DNA from: JAICLK01 sp035478715
GTDB lineage: Bacteria > Patescibacteriota > Saccharimonadia > Saccharimonadales > UBA4665
NCBI GenBank assembly: GCA_035478715.1
Contig: DATIJK010000020.1
Span: 1-45,902, forward strand
Length of the DNA stretch: 45,902 nt
Direction: 5' to 3'
The notes beneath the pieces were generated by a model. It worked only from the letters and a program-made list of their open reading frames with translations. It searched no databases and was not told where the DNA came from. Made by a program: the position numbers and the translations under genes. This document shows, in pieces, positions 23,806 through 32,588 of this stretch (its first letter is position 1; the number at the start of each line of letters is the position of its first letter).

Positions 23806-23834
23806 CATATGAGCTATGTTGGCACTATTGTCAA
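23806..23834 (-). promoter_or_regulatory. Possible promoter of the HdeD-like gene
   Basis: Perfect minus-strand TTGACA (23834-23829) with CATATG at 17 bases (23811-23806), or TATGTA at 19 bases, as -10. It would give a leader of about 30 nt that includes AGGAGGG. Confidence 0.4.
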
Positions 23835-23904
23835 CAAAATTTTTTTAATTTGCTGTGGATAACAGATAGCCCACCTCTTAAACTAGAAGTCAAATGTACA
23901 TCAT

Positions 23905-24270
23905 CTATTTTTTAGCGCGTTTGGCTTTTTTCTTGGCCGATTTCAGTTGCCGACGAACCAAAGACCCTTTGATTAACAAGTTCGCGAATGTAGCGATGAT
24001 GCCGATTCCAACTAGAACATAAAACATGTCGAACATTTTGCCGGCATCAGTTGTTGGCACAAAATCACCATATCCGATCGTAGTCAGCGTGATGGTACAA
24101 AAATAAAACGAATCAAGCCATTTCCAGTGCTCCACGATATGGAAAAATATTGCCCCGAAACACAACACGCTGACGCTGACAAAAGCCATGGCGCTGACTT
24201 GCTTTTTTAATGCCACATGTTCTTTTTGTAATGACTCGATATCTTCACCGCTGTCCATAAAAACCACCAT
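23905..24270 (-). CDS. Two-TM potassium channel, 121 aa
   Basis: Pore-domain K+ channel. A short N-terminal helix is followed by TM1 (about 27-46), a pore loop with the selectivity filter TIGYGD (64-69), TM2 (about 80-100) and a Lys-rich C-terminal tail. There is no regulatory RCK domain, so this is a minimal channel that should tetramerise. It starts 18 bp after the six-TM protein gene and is probably co-transcribed. The N-terminus could begin at the second Met (codon 5). Confidence 0.92.
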   Translation of the reverse strand: MVVFMDSGEDIESLQKEHVALKKQVSAMAFVSVSVLCFGAIFFHIVEHWKWLDSFYFCTITLTTIGYGDFVPTTDAGKMFDMFYVLVGIGIIATFANLLIKGSLVRRQLKSAKKKAKRAKK

Positions 24271-24288
24271 CGACTTTAATTTTTGATG

Positions 24289-25515
24289 CTAATTGCTGTC
24301 TTTAGTATACAGGCTATGCGGATTGGCAATAATGTAAACCAAGGCGATTAAGGCTAGTGCGAACAAAACGCTGTTTGTCAGTAATCGGTTATTGATGCTG
24401 GCTGAAAATGCCAGCCAAAACAACAATGCGCCGGCGATGACGACCCAGATGTAATATATGCTTTCTTTAACCCAGGCACGGAAGCCATACCAATAATTGA
24501 AAAAAGTGCTTTCTTTGATCCGGTCAAGCCGAACCAGCCGGCGTAATGACACCGCCCATCCAGCCGGGCCTGACAAAATGCAGATTACTAAAATTACGAT
24601 CCAGCCAATCAACCAAGTATTTATGATATTTTTCAGCGACAACGTCAGTGCATCAAAAATATAACTGACGGCAGGTTCGTTCGCCGCGACTTTGACTTGG
24701 CCCAAGACCGATTGCTTGGCCGTTTTAAGGCTGATTAACTCCAGTAGCAACAGGACGATTGAACTCGCTGTGATTATAATTATCAGACGGCGGCGCCGGT
24801 GCGAAAATGCCAAAGCACCGAAGAATGCTGCCAGCATCATAAATGGTAATACCGCCGATAGATAGTCGATACTGCGCACATACGACCAGATGCGTTGCCG
24901 AGTTTCTTTCAGATCGGTTGCAATTGCGATCGCTTTGCCAGTGTGCTGGTCCAACGATGGCAATGCAACTGACGTCGATCCAAGCTTATCGCTAATCTTC
25001 GATTTGACGTCATTCAAGTCCAGATTGAATTTTTGATTAACTTTTGCACTGAGCGGTTTTGTATTACCACGCGCATTATTCGTCAATCTGTCCATCGCCT
25101 TCCGGTTTGCGGCAGTCCAGATTGTCTCGAAATTATCGCTTTTTATGATTTGGTTAGTGATTTTATTAGTCAGTGTTTGCAACTGCGAAGCCAGCGGACT
25201 TGCCAGAAACGCCGCTCGCGGCGGCAACGCATCTTTGATTTCCTGCTCGACTGGGATATTCGTAAAAATTTGCGTGGTAACATAGCCGGCCAGCGCGGTC
25301 GTGACGACTGGTGCCTGCGGCAAAGGGGCAACCATGGCAACCCAATTATCCGTAGTTAACACTTGCCGCTCAACCCAATGAGCTGCCGTATATGCGACCA
25401 TTGCCGCGCATCCGATAGCGGTTAACAGTCCGATTATTGCGAATCGTAAGACTCTTATCCAATTTGCTGAACGTGCATCAGTTGCACTTTGTTTTGATTT
25501 GGGTTGGTTCGCCAT
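24289..25515 (-). CDS. Six-TM membrane protein with a large extracytoplasmic domain, 408 aa
   Basis: TM1 at about 25-46, an extracytoplasmic domain (about 50-210), then five more helices in the C-terminal half. It is a paralogue of the protein at 41095-42042: both start MAN-, have TM1, then W-(V/L)-x2-x-L-T-D/T-x-T/N-x-(W/Y)-VA-x-V-(A/G)-PL, then V-T-x-QI and an Ile/Val-rich return. Similar architecture occurs in uncharacterised actinobacterial membrane proteins (from memory). A GAGGG ribosome-binding site precedes the start. Function unknown; sharing a unit with a K+ channel suggests envelope or ion physiology. Confidence 0.8.
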   Translation of the reverse strand: MANQPKSKQSATDARSANWIRVLRFAIIGLLTAIGCAAMVAYTAAHWVERQVLTTDNWVAMVAPLPQAPVVTTALAGYVTTQIFTNIPVEQEIKDALPPRAAFLASPLASQLQTLTNKITNQIIKSDNFETIWTAANRKAMDRLTNNARGNTKPLSAKVNQKFNLDLNDVKSKISDKLGSTSVALPSLDQHTGKAIAIATDLKETRQRIWSYVRSIDYLSAVLPFMMLAAFFGALAFSHRRRRLIIIITASSIVLLLLELISLKTAKQSVLGQVKVAANEPAVSYIFDALTLSLKNIINTWLIGWIVILVICILSGPAGWAVSLRRLVRLDRIKESTFFNYWYGFRAWVKESIYYIWVVIAGALLFWLAFSASINNRLLTNSVLFALALIALVYIIANPHSLYTKDSN

Positions 25516-25585
25516 TGCCGTGCCCTCAACTTAATTTAATGTAGCTCACGGCTAATTCACGCCACCCGGCCGCGTGAAAATACTA

Positions 25586-25990
25586 TCAGTCTTCTTTGAC
25601 CTCGCCCCCATGTACTGCAATCGCATAAATGATAAGGACATCTAATATTATAACAATCAATGACCACCAAGGGTATGCCTGGAGGAACGTGAAGTTTGCG
25701 ATAGCGCTCAAGGCCGCCAGCACGATGCCGACGGTCCGGCCCCACATATTGCCCGCGAACAGCGAGAACGACGTCAGGAACAACACGACACCGATCAGTA
25801 GGTGCACCCAACCCCACTGCGTGTAATCAAGCAAGATCAGATTACTCGGTGCTACCAGAAATACCTGGTCTTTGAATAGTGCCACCAAACCGGCAATGAA
25901 CTGGAATACTCCGGCCAGCATCATCAACGATGCTGCGAAATACTGCCAGCCGACCCAACCCGAAACGTCATCATCATTACGTTTTGCCAT
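25586..25990 (-). CDS. Four-TM membrane protein (DUF7144-like), 134 aa
   Basis: Four hydrophobic helices. The first begins WQYFAASLMMLAGVFQFIAG, and there is a Trp-rich second loop QWGWVHLLIG. This is the pattern of a small actinobacterial-type membrane family (DUF7144, assigned from memory). I use the ATG at 25990, which has AAGGGGG 6 bases before it, rather than the in-frame GTG one codon upstream. Function unknown. Confidence 0.78.
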   Translation of the reverse strand: MAKRNDDDVSGWVGWQYFAASLMMLAGVFQFIAGLVALFKDQVFLVAPSNLILLDYTQWGWVHLLIGVVLFLTSFSLFAGNMWGRTVGIVLAALSAIANFTFLQAYPWWSLIVIILDVLIIYAIAVHGGEVKED

Positions 25991-26070
25991 CACATACCCC
26001 CTTGCGATTAAAGCTTATGCTAGTAATCATAATCCTACGGACAGCAATTATCTATAACCTATGTCACATT

Positions 26071-26421
26071 TTATTCGGATTCTGGAATCGGCCTGCCAAT
26101 TACGACTAACCAAAGATTTTTCGGCAGTTTTTTAACGCCTTGGTCGCGCACCAACCCGATGGCTTCTTTACCAGCTATATAAAGCCCTATCAACCCTATT
26201 AAAATCTGGAGGCCCCACATTACGGCAATGAACATGCTTGTCTGTTTCGCGTCAGACAACATCCCATTGTTATGCAACACATCGACTACGATCACCGGAA
26301 ACGGCAGATACGATATCACCCACAGGATTATGCCAAATCGTACCCGCCCGCTTGAAACGGGTTTGCCAGCATCATTTTTATTGTCTGATGATGTATCCAT
26401 AAGCTTCTCTTTCACCATCAT
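26071..26421 (-). CDS. Two-TM membrane protein divergent from the Crp/Fnr gene, 116 aa
   Basis: A polar N-terminus, TM1 (about 27-47), TM2 (about 62-84) and a basic C-terminal tail ending in IGRPIPESE. Not recognised. Its start lies 131 bp from the start of the divergent regulator, and the CRP-like palindrome (26477-26494) is between them, so it is a candidate target. A second ATG at codon 8 is also possible. Confidence 0.68.
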   Translation of the reverse strand: MMVKEKLMDTSSDNKNDAGKPVSSGRVRFGIILWVISYLPFPVIVVDVLHNNGMLSDAKQTSMFIAVMWGLQILIGLIGLYIAGKEAIGLVRDQGVKKLPKNLWLVVIGRPIPESE

Positions 26422-26476
26422 TGTACACCTGAATACGCCATGCGTGATAGAACATACAAAGCGATTATAAAATTAA

Positions 26477-26494
26477 ATGTGACTAATATCACAT
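26477..26494. promoter_or_regulatory. CRP/FNR-type operator palindrome
   Basis: ATGTGACTAATATCACAT: perfect 6-bp half-sites in the TGTGA-N6-TCACA format. A plus-strand TATACT (26517-26522) lies downstream with only TGTCCC at the -35 position. The palindrome centre (26485.5) is within 2 bp of the class II activator position relative to this -10. Autoregulation of the downstream regulator, and control of the divergent gene, are likely. Confidence 0.72.
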
Positions 26495-26552
26495 GTCCCT
26501 TCGAAGCATCTGCCAGTATACTGATACAGATTAACTGCCACCCGAGTAAATT

Positions 26553-27233
26553 ATGCCGAATTATGCACAAAGCCAACTCTTAAGTGATTTTTTCAAGACT
26601 GGGCAGCCTACGTATGTGCGAAAAGGCGACCTGATCATCGGCATCGAGCCCGAACCGAAAGGCGTGTATTTCGTTGATACCGGATTCGTAAAAGCGTATT
26701 CAATAACAGACGGCGGCGAAGAATTCGTGCACATCGTGTATGGTCACGGCGAAATATTCCCGTTCGTGTGGGCATACCGCCGAATCCATCCCGAATTGTA
26801 TTACGAAGCCTTGAACCAGACATTACTATGGCGAGTCAGCCGAGAGCAATTCACACAGTTTGCCAAAAATGACCCGAAAGGCGCATATGAATTGGCTCGG
26901 CAGATGGCGCAGCAATTCCAAGTATTCACCGACCGGCTCGACAACCTCGAATACAAGAAATCATCCGAACGTATCGCATACCGGCTACTATTTTTAGCCG
27001 GCCGTTTTGGCAAAAAACAAAGCAAAGGCGTGGTGATCGATGCACCGGTCACTCATGACCTGATAGCCCGCTCTATCAATCTGACCAGGGAAAGTGTCAG
27101 CCGGGAACTCGAAAAGCTAGAACGCGAAAAAATTATCGAACGCAGCGGCCATAAGATATTCATCTGCGACGTTAATGCACTGAGCCAGCGACTAAGCAAA
27201 CCCAACAATTTGAAACATTGGGGCATCGACTAA
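26553..27233 (+). CDS. Crp/Fnr-family transcription regulator, 226 aa
   Basis: N-terminal cyclic-nucleotide-binding-type beta barrel (about 10-115; KGDLI and G-x-V-K-x-Y-x3-D-G-G-E-E-F), a long dimerisation helix (about 120-150), then a C-terminal winged HTH (about 165-220). The recognition segment is NLTRESVSRELEKLEREKII. The N-terminus lacks the Cys cluster of oxygen-sensing FNR. The cAMP-contact consensus (G-E-x7-RxA) is not obvious, so the ligand is unknown. It is encoded divergently from a block of membrane-protein genes, and a perfect palindrome lies upstream. Confidence 0.93.
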   Translation: MPNYAQSQLLSDFFKTGQPTYVRKGDLIIGIEPEPKGVYFVDTGFVKAYSITDGGEEFVHIVYGHGEIFPFVWAYRRIHPELYYEALNQTLLWRVSREQFTQFAKNDPKGAYELARQMAQQFQVFTDRLDNLEYKKSSERIAYRLLFLAGRFGKKQSKGVVIDAPVTHDLIARSINLTRESVSRELEKLEREKIIERSGHKIFICDVNALSQRLSKPNNLKHWGID

Positions 27234-27244
27234 TCTTCAGCTTT

Positions 27245-28288
27245 TTATATAAATTGAGGTTGCGGCATTTCCCAGACACGTGACCTAATCAGGTCATCCG
27301 GAATAATTTGTATGTTGTTTGCATTGGTCATAGTCACTATAAATCGTAACCAATTAACATGTTCTTTCGGGGTCGCCAGGATGGGAAAACGACGCAGATC
27401 TACACGACGTTCGACCGCGAACTCACCCACAATATCCGAAATTGGATACGGATATTCAATGATTGCATTCTGTTTTGAATCATTATCTGGCAGTACATCG
27501 TGCGGCGAGTTATAAACTGTATAACCGTCATTTGACAGGCCTAATGATATTGGAATATTTGCCAGCATCAGCTGCGCTTCGATGGAGCTTGGATGCTGCT
27601 CGATAAATTCGATCTCGGCATCCAAGCTTTGCGCCATCCTATCTTTTATCGGTTTTTGCCATTCTGGGCCTTGCCAATTATCCAGCTCATCCCATCTTTC
27701 ATATAACTCTTGTCTCATATCTTCAAGGGTCCTGGGACCACTTCTTGCAGAATATGATGCAATCGTTTCGGGCGCACCCCAGTCTCCAAAGAATACAAAA
27801 TCGTGGCCATCAGATGGAGCCATAATCCGCTCGCCGGTGGAAACTAATGTACCTTGCCGAACCGACTCCTGTGCCGACTGCACGAAGCCGCTTCTAATCG
27901 TACTTAATAGGGCACCGGACCGAGTCCCATGAAATCCGACGATCTGATTACTGATCAGCGCGCGGGCTGTTTCTGGCTCACGAAGCAATATATTCCAAAG
28001 TTGCGCGAGTTTATATGGATGGCCTCTGCCCAAATTCTCTGCGAGTTCGATGCCGCCAAGTGTCTGGTTGGTAAGTACTTCAACTGCGTCCCTGACGGTC
28101 TGGTCATCGGCATTCGCTACAAGCGATTCAGCCTGGGCGAATGTCTCATCCCGCTTATAGCCCGCGAACGGGTTCCGCTCAAAAAACGGTACCTGCGACT
28201 CGTCTAGTGGGTACAGTGCACCGCGAATTACATCGATAGCCGCTTGCCTGTCGACGTACAGTTCACTCGTCCCAAATCTCTGATTCAT
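27245..28288 (-). CDS. Orphan protein with possible ADP-ribosyltransferase fold, 347 aa
   Basis: No signal peptide or membrane helix. The central segment VGFHGTRSGALLSTIRSGF (about 119-137) has the HGT motif found in the first strand of PARP/2'-phosphotransferase-type ADP-ribosyltransferases. FFGDW...IASYSA follows, with a Tyr at the spacing expected for the second motif. A third catalytic residue cannot be assigned. N- and C-terminal regions are unlike anything I recognise. It has a TATAAT box exactly 6 bases before ATG and is convergent with the Crp/Fnr gene. The ART reading is a hypothesis only. Confidence 0.7.
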   Translation of the reverse strand: MNQRFGTSELYVDRQAAIDVIRGALYPLDESQVPFFERNPFAGYKRDETFAQAESLVANADDQTVRDAVEVLTNQTLGGIELAENLGRGHPYKLAQLWNILLREPETARALISNQIVGFHGTRSGALLSTIRSGFVQSAQESVRQGTLVSTGERIMAPSDGHDFVFFGDWGAPETIASYSARSGPRTLEDMRQELYERWDELDNWQGPEWQKPIKDRMAQSLDAEIEFIEQHPSSIEAQLMLANIPISLGLSNDGYTVYNSPHDVLPDNDSKQNAIIEYPYPISDIVGEFAVERRVDLRRFPILATPKEHVNWLRFIVTMTNANNIQIIPDDLIRSRVWEMPQPQFI

Positions 28289-28294
28289 ACACTT

Positions 28295-28300
28295 ATTATA
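28295..28300 (-). promoter_or_regulatory. -10 box giving a leaderless mRNA
   Basis: Minus-strand TATAAT (28300-28295) followed by AAGTGT and the ATG at 28288; a spacing of 6 puts the expected transcription start on the start codon. Confidence 0.55.
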
Positions 28301-28326
28301 CTATATTTTGATAATTTTTGCAATAA

Positions 28327-28354
28327 TTACAAGTGGAAGAAACTCCATTATAAT
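28327..28354 (+). promoter_or_regulatory. Promoter of the pilus operon
   Basis: TTACAA (28327-28332), a 16-base spacer and a consensus TATAAT (28349-28354), 12 bases before the pilB ATG. The leader would be only about 5 nt and no Shine-Dalgarno is present. Confidence 0.5.
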
Positions 28355-28366
28355 ATCGCTTAAGCT

Positions 28367-30178
28367 ATGCATATCCCTGACGGTCTAGTTGAGAAATTGC
28401 TCAAAGGTGCCAAGAAAATCACCGATGATCAGTTGACCGTGCTCCGCGAACAGGAAGTCGCCGAGAAAAAACCGCTGCAAGAACTGGTCATCCAAAGCAA
28501 TATCGTCAGCGACCACGACCTAACTAAGATGTATGCCGAAGAAATCGACATACCATTTGCCGACCTGAATCCACACGACATCAGCCATGATTTGCTCGCA
28601 TTGATTCCTGAAAAGATGGCACAACAATATCGTGCAGTCGTGTTCGGCGTTAACGCAGACGGTTCGCGCCAGCTGGCCATGGAAGACCCGGACGACATCC
28701 AGGCGGTCAGCTTTTTGCAAAAACAAGTTGGTGGCCGGCTAGCAATCTATGCGGCATCCAGTACCTCGATTTCGGCGGCGCTAGATCTGTATCACGGTAA
28801 TGACAACAACGATCTGACGAAAGTATTATCCCCGGAAACGGACGAAGATAACAAAGATGATGAAGTCAGCGAAGCTGATCTGGCTGAAGATTCGCCGATT
28901 ACGCAAACGGTCAATCTGCTTATCCGGTATGCCGTCAAGTCAGGCGCCAGCGACATTCACATCGAACCGCGCGAAAATTATGTTTCGGTCAGATACCGTG
29001 TCGATGGCGTGCTTCGCGAAGCCAACAAGCTGCCGAAAAAAATTCACAATGCAGTGGTTTCGCGCATCAAAATCCTCTCGAACCTGAAAATCGACGAACG
29101 CCGTGTGCCGCAGGACGGCCGATTCAAAATTGAAGTCGATGGTCTGGTCTACGCGCTTCGTGTTTCAACGTTACCGATCAGCGACGGTGAAAAGATCGTC
29201 ATGCGTATCTTAAATGAATCGAACAAAGCTATTACATTCCAGGAACTAGGGTTCTGGGGCCCATCGCTCGAGCTGCTCAACCAGGCGATTACGCAGCCCC
29301 ACGGCATGATACTGGTGACCGGCCCGACGGGATCAGGAAAGTCAACGACACTTTTCAGTGTTCTGAATATTTTGAATAAACCAAGCGTCAATATTTCGAC
29401 AATCGAAGACCCAATCGAATATAAAGTTTTCGGCACCAACCAGACGCAGGTCAATCCCGTCGCCGGCATGACATTCGCATCCGGCTTGCGGTCATTACTT
29501 CGGCAGGATCCGAACATCATCATGGTCGGCGAAATCCGAGACCGCGAAACAGCAGACTTGGCAGTGCAGGCTGCATTGACCGGACACCTTGTCTTTTCGA
29601 CCCTTCACACTAACAATGCCGCCACCAGCCTTCCCCGTCTGCTCGACATGGGCATCGAACCGTTTCTGATCGCCAGCACGGTACGCGCCGTTATCGGCCA
29701 ACGTCTTGTGCGTGTGCTGTGCGGTTATTGCCGGGAAGAGTACGCACCTGACGAAGCGGTATTAAAGCAGCTTTCGCACATATTCCAGGTAGATAACCCG
29801 GAAGTCATGCAAGTTATTCATGACCTCGAAAAACAGGCGCAGGATCTGAGGGTTACGCAGACATCCGACAATTCGGACAAGCAGAAGAGCGCTGATTTAT
29901 CATCGACCGAAACCGGCATTAAACGGCTCTGGCGCGTCCACGAAGGCGGCTGCGACCAATGCAATCACACCGGCTATAAAGGGCGCGTCGGCATATACGA
30001 AGCATTGCCCGGTTCAACGGCGATTTCTAAATTAATCGTAGCCGGCGCCACCAGTGAAGATATCCAGACCGAAGCCATCAAAGAAGGTATGGTAACGATG
30101 CAACTTGACGGGTTCATCAAATCCCTGCGCGGCATCACCACAATCGAAGAAATCCTACGTGTTACAGTGGAAAAATGA
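28367..30178 (+). CDS. pilB: Type IV pilus extension ATPase
   Basis: GspE/PilB secretion ATPase that powers pilin polymerisation at the inner face of the membrane; 603 aa. An N-terminal MshEN-type domain (about 1-145) is followed by an acidic linker (155-175). The catalytic core has the Asp box (DIHIEPRENYVSVRYRVDG, 196-214), Walker A GPTGSGKST (319-327), Walker B IIMVGEIRDRET (384-395) and the His box HLVFSTLHTNNA (407-418). Zinc-type CxxC pairs occur at 452-455 and in GCDQC near the end. An extra ~50-residue polar insert lies between the two CxxC pairs. First gene of the locus, with pilC next. Confidence 0.96.
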   Translation: MHIPDGLVEKLLKGAKKITDDQLTVLREQEVAEKKPLQELVIQSNIVSDHDLTKMYAEEIDIPFADLNPHDISHDLLALIPEKMAQQYRAVVFGVNADGSRQLAMEDPDDIQAVSFLQKQVGGRLAIYAASSTSISAALDLYHGNDNNDLTKVLSPETDEDNKDDEVSEADLAEDSPITQTVNLLIRYAVKSGASDIHIEPRENYVSVRYRVDGVLREANKLPKKIHNAVVSRIKILSNLKIDERRVPQDGRFKIEVDGLVYALRVSTLPISDGEKIVMRILNESNKAITFQELGFWGPSLELLNQAITQPHGMILVTGPTGSGKSTTLFSVLNILNKPSVNISTIEDPIEYKVFGTNQTQVNPVAGMTFASGLRSLLRQDPNIIMVGEIRDRETADLAVQAALTGHLVFSTLHTNNAATSLPRLLDMGIEPFLIASTVRAVIGQRLVRVLCGYCREEYAPDEAVLKQLSHIFQVDNPEVMQVIHDLEKQAQDLRVTQTSDNSDKQKSADLSSTETGIKRLWRVHEGGCDQCNHTGYKGRVGIYEALPGSTAISKLIVAGATSEDIQTEAIKEGMVTMQLDGFIKSLRGITTIEEILRVTVEK

Positions 30179-30216
30179 TAAGGAATTATTGTAAATGGTA
30201 CAGTTTGTTCGAAAAT

Positions 30217-30266
30217 TGAGCATCGAAGCGCAGCGTACTTTTTGGTACGTGAGCATCGAAGCGCAG
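30217..30266 (+). repeat. Direct repeat flanking a hairpin between pilB and pilC
   Basis: TGAGCATCGAAGCGCAG occurs exactly at 30217-30233 and 30250-30266. The hairpin CGTAC-TTTTTG-GTACG lies between the copies. It could be a duplicated fragment, a processing site, or a protein-binding pair tuning pilC expression. Confidence 0.7.
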
Positions 30267-30316
30267 ATTTGCGGGCAAAATGTGCCGTTTAGAATAGTTC
30301 CGCGAGGTTGCAATTA

Positions 30317-31528
30317 ATGAAATTCAATTATATTGCCACAACTAAGGACGGTAAAACCCAGCAGGGTATCATCGAAGCCCCCACTCATGACGAAGCCATA
30401 GCGATGCTCGGCCGGCAACAGCTGAAGCCTGTGGTCGTCAAATCGAGCGGCGGGAAAAATGTCTTGAACTTGAGTTTCGGCAACAAGGTCAAATCGCGCG
30501 ATCTCGTTATTTTTACCCGGCAACTATCGACAATGATATCGGCTGGCGTACCGTTGGCTCGGGCATTGTCTACGCTGCAAGCACAATCGGACAGTAAGTA
30601 TTTCAGATCAGTGATAGAATCCATCACCAAAGATGTGGAGGGCGGGCGGCCCCTGGCTGATGCGTTTGCGCGCTACCCGAATGTTTTTTCTGAAGTCTAT
30701 GTCAATATGATCCGAGCCGGCGAAGCCGCCGGTATCCTGGATAAGATTTTGAAACGCTTGGCCGCACAAGAAGAAAAACAGGCCAGCATCCATAAAAAGA
30801 TCGTCAGCGCAATGACATACCCATCGGTCATCATGGCAATCATGGTGGTGGCATTCTTTTTCATCATGATTTTCCTGATGCCCAAAATCGGCAAGATCAT
30901 CCAGAACCTGACGCCTGGGGCGCAATTGCCGATCCAAACACGGATCATGCTGGGATTGAGCCATATCATGCAGCATTACGCGCCGATATTGATTCCGCTA
31001 ATTGTCATCGGCACGTTTCTGTTTCTGCGCTACATCAAAACGCCGAAAGGTAAATACCAGTGGCATGTATTTCTTTTGAGGGTTCCCGTGCTCAGTGTTG
31101 TCATCCGCAAAATCGCCATAGCACGGTTCGCACGGACGTTTGCCTCGTTGATGTCAGCCGGCGTTAGCGTATTGGAATCGCTTGATGTCACTGGTGGGGC
31201 GATCGGCAATAAAGTAATCGAAAAGGAATTGAAAGCCGCCGCGATAGAAGTTAAGAACGGCAAACAGCTGAGCGAAACGCTAGCTAAAAGCAAGAATTTC
31301 CCGCCGATAATTAGCCAGATGTTAGCCGTCGGCGAGGAAACCGGCCAAATCGATACGATACTGGAAAAGGTGGCTGATTTCTACGATGAAGAGGTAGATG
31401 CGACCATTGAGGGTTTGAGTTCCATCATCGAACCTATTTTAATTGTGGTCCTGGGTAGCGTCGTTGGTTTGATCGCCGCCAGTGTCATGGGCCCGATCGC
31501 CAGTCTGAACAAGAATATCGGAAACTAG
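30317..31528 (+). CDS. pilC: Type IV pilus inner-membrane platform protein
   Basis: GspF/PilC family, 403 aa: two T2SF repeats (about 65-190 and 270-390), each helical cytoplasmic domain followed by membrane segments, with characteristic FTRQLSTMISAGVPLARAL in the first and FARTFASLMSAGVSVLESL in the second, and a final hydrophobic helix. The ATG at 30317 has CGAGG 9 bases before it; a TTG three codons earlier is less likely. It works with PilB as the assembly motor platform. Confidence 0.95.
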   Translation: MKFNYIATTKDGKTQQGIIEAPTHDEAIAMLGRQQLKPVVVKSSGGKNVLNLSFGNKVKSRDLVIFTRQLSTMISAGVPLARALSTLQAQSDSKYFRSVIESITKDVEGGRPLADAFARYPNVFSEVYVNMIRAGEAAGILDKILKRLAAQEEKQASIHKKIVSAMTYPSVIMAIMVVAFFFIMIFLMPKIGKIIQNLTPGAQLPIQTRIMLGLSHIMQHYAPILIPLIVIGTFLFLRYIKTPKGKYQWHVFLLRVPVLSVVIRKIAIARFARTFASLMSAGVSVLESLDVTGGAIGNKVIEKELKAAAIEVKNGKQLSETLAKSKNFPPIISQMLAVGEETGQIDTILEKVADFYDEEVDATIEGLSSIIEPILIVVLGSVVGLIAASVMGPIASLNKNIGN

Positions 31529-31806
31529 GCTGCAGGCCTTGTTGGCTTCCGCCATTCCACAGTATCTGATTGGAATGCTCTTGCGCGCGGATCAGATTTC
31601 ATTGCAAGTATCTGACCGACGATTTGCGGGTCGCGGCTAACATTTAAGTACAATACGACTGGTTTGTCCGGCAAACTTTCAAAAACTAAACGGCCGAGTG
31701 CCCTTGCAACGAAATCACCGTCCGCCCATTGTTTTTCCAGTTCCATAAAATCATCGGTATCCGGAAAAGCATATAAAATTTCCCTAAATCCAGGAACAGG
31801 CGGCAT
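31525..31806 (-). CDS. Uncharacterised soluble protein, 93 aa
   Basis: Not recognised: alpha/beta-like pattern, with VVLYLNVSRDPQIVGQIL in the centre. It runs against the pil operon, overlapping the pilC stop by 4 bp at its 3' end. GGAG lies 6 bases before the ATG, which supports expression. Confidence 0.62.
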   Translation of the reverse strand: MPPVPGFREILYAFPDTDDFMELEKQWADGDFVARALGRLVFESLPDKPVVLYLNVSRDPQIVGQILAMKSDPRARAFQSDTVEWRKPTRPAA

Positions 31807-31944
31807 CCGTTACTCCTATTTTATTTTGCAAATCTAACATAATTCTGGTGTTATATCAATATATACTTACATTACATGTGACGCCGCGCACATTTTCCAT
31901 GTTTCTACACCCTAAATGGTGTCCGCTAAAGACCAAAATTGTGC

Positions 31945-31973
31945 TTGACGAAACTAAGCTTATGCTTGATAAT
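31945..31973 (+). promoter_or_regulatory. Promoter of the major-type pilin
   Basis: TTGACG (31945-31950), 17 bases, GATAAT (31968-31973). It gives a leader of about 65 nt, with AGGAGGG 9 bases before the ATG at 32045. The remaining 31807-31944 shows nothing recognisable. Confidence 0.6.
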
Positions 31974-32044
31974 CCTTGGTAGTTCTCGCTGTGATTTTAT
32001 CAGCAGGATATATAAAAATTTTATTTATAGGAGGGTGGGCACCC

Positions 32045-32506
32045 ATGGTCTCACTAAAACGCAAGCAAAGCGGTTTCACCATCGTGGAACTATTGATCGT
32101 GATTGTCATCATCGGCATCCTGGCGACGCTGGTTATCATTACATTCACGGGCATTCAACAAAGAGCACGTAACACGAAGCGCCAGACAGATATCAACTCG
32201 ATCGATAGCCACTTGGAAGCGTTCAACGCCGACAATGGTTACTACCCGACACTTACCAACATGAACACGGCCAGCTGGGTATCAGGCAACCTGAAGGGTC
32301 TTGACCCAGACGCGTTGAAAGACCCGCAGGGCACAGCCCAGACGTTGGTAGCATCGCCGGCAGCTAAATCATACGCTTACCAGCCGACTGATGACAGCGG
32401 CAACGCTTGTGATAACTCCGCGACAATGTGTACTAAGTTTACGCTTACGGCTACCTACGAAGGATCAGTCAACGGCGCAACTACATACGTCAAGACAAGC
32501 CATTAA
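32045..32506 (+). CDS. Type IV pilin, probable major subunit, 153 aa
   Basis: Short basic leader MVSLKRKQSG, cleaved before Phe11, with Glu at mature position 5 (FTIVE), and a canonical ~25-residue hydrophobic helix. The soluble part has RARNTKRQTDINSIDSHLEAF and YYPT, the pilin G family helix and aromatic pattern, plus a C-terminal Cys pair (CDNSATMC). The ATG at 32045 follows AGGAGGG; a longer reading from 31976 is not supported, since it would start inside the promoter. Own promoter and strong terminator suggest high, separate expression, as for a major pilin. Confidence 0.92.
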   Translation: MVSLKRKQSGFTIVELLIVIVIIGILATLVIITFTGIQQRARNTKRQTDINSIDSHLEAFNADNGYYPTLTNMNTASWVSGNLKGLDPDALKDPQGTAQTLVASPAAKSYAYQPTDDSGNACDNSATMCTKFTLTATYEGSVNGATTYVKTSH

Positions 32507-32525
32507 AATTAAAAGAGCTTGAATT

Positions 32526-32553
32526 AAGAGCCCCGGCAATCGGGGCTCTTTTT
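32526..32553 (+). terminator. Rho-independent terminator after the pilin
   Basis: AAGAGCCCCG-GCAAT-CGGGGCTCTT, a perfect 10-bp stem (32526-32550), followed by TTT. It separates the pilin from the minor pilin genes, for which TATAAT at 32570-32575 is a possible new -10. Confidence 0.9.
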
Positions 32554-32588
32554 AAACATAAGGACAATGTATAATAACTATCATAGGC

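Noticed and set aside
25557..25817. 86-codon frame overlapping the four-TM protein in another frame
   Set aside because: The four-TM reading has hydrophobic periodicity and a good ribosome-binding site; this one has neither.
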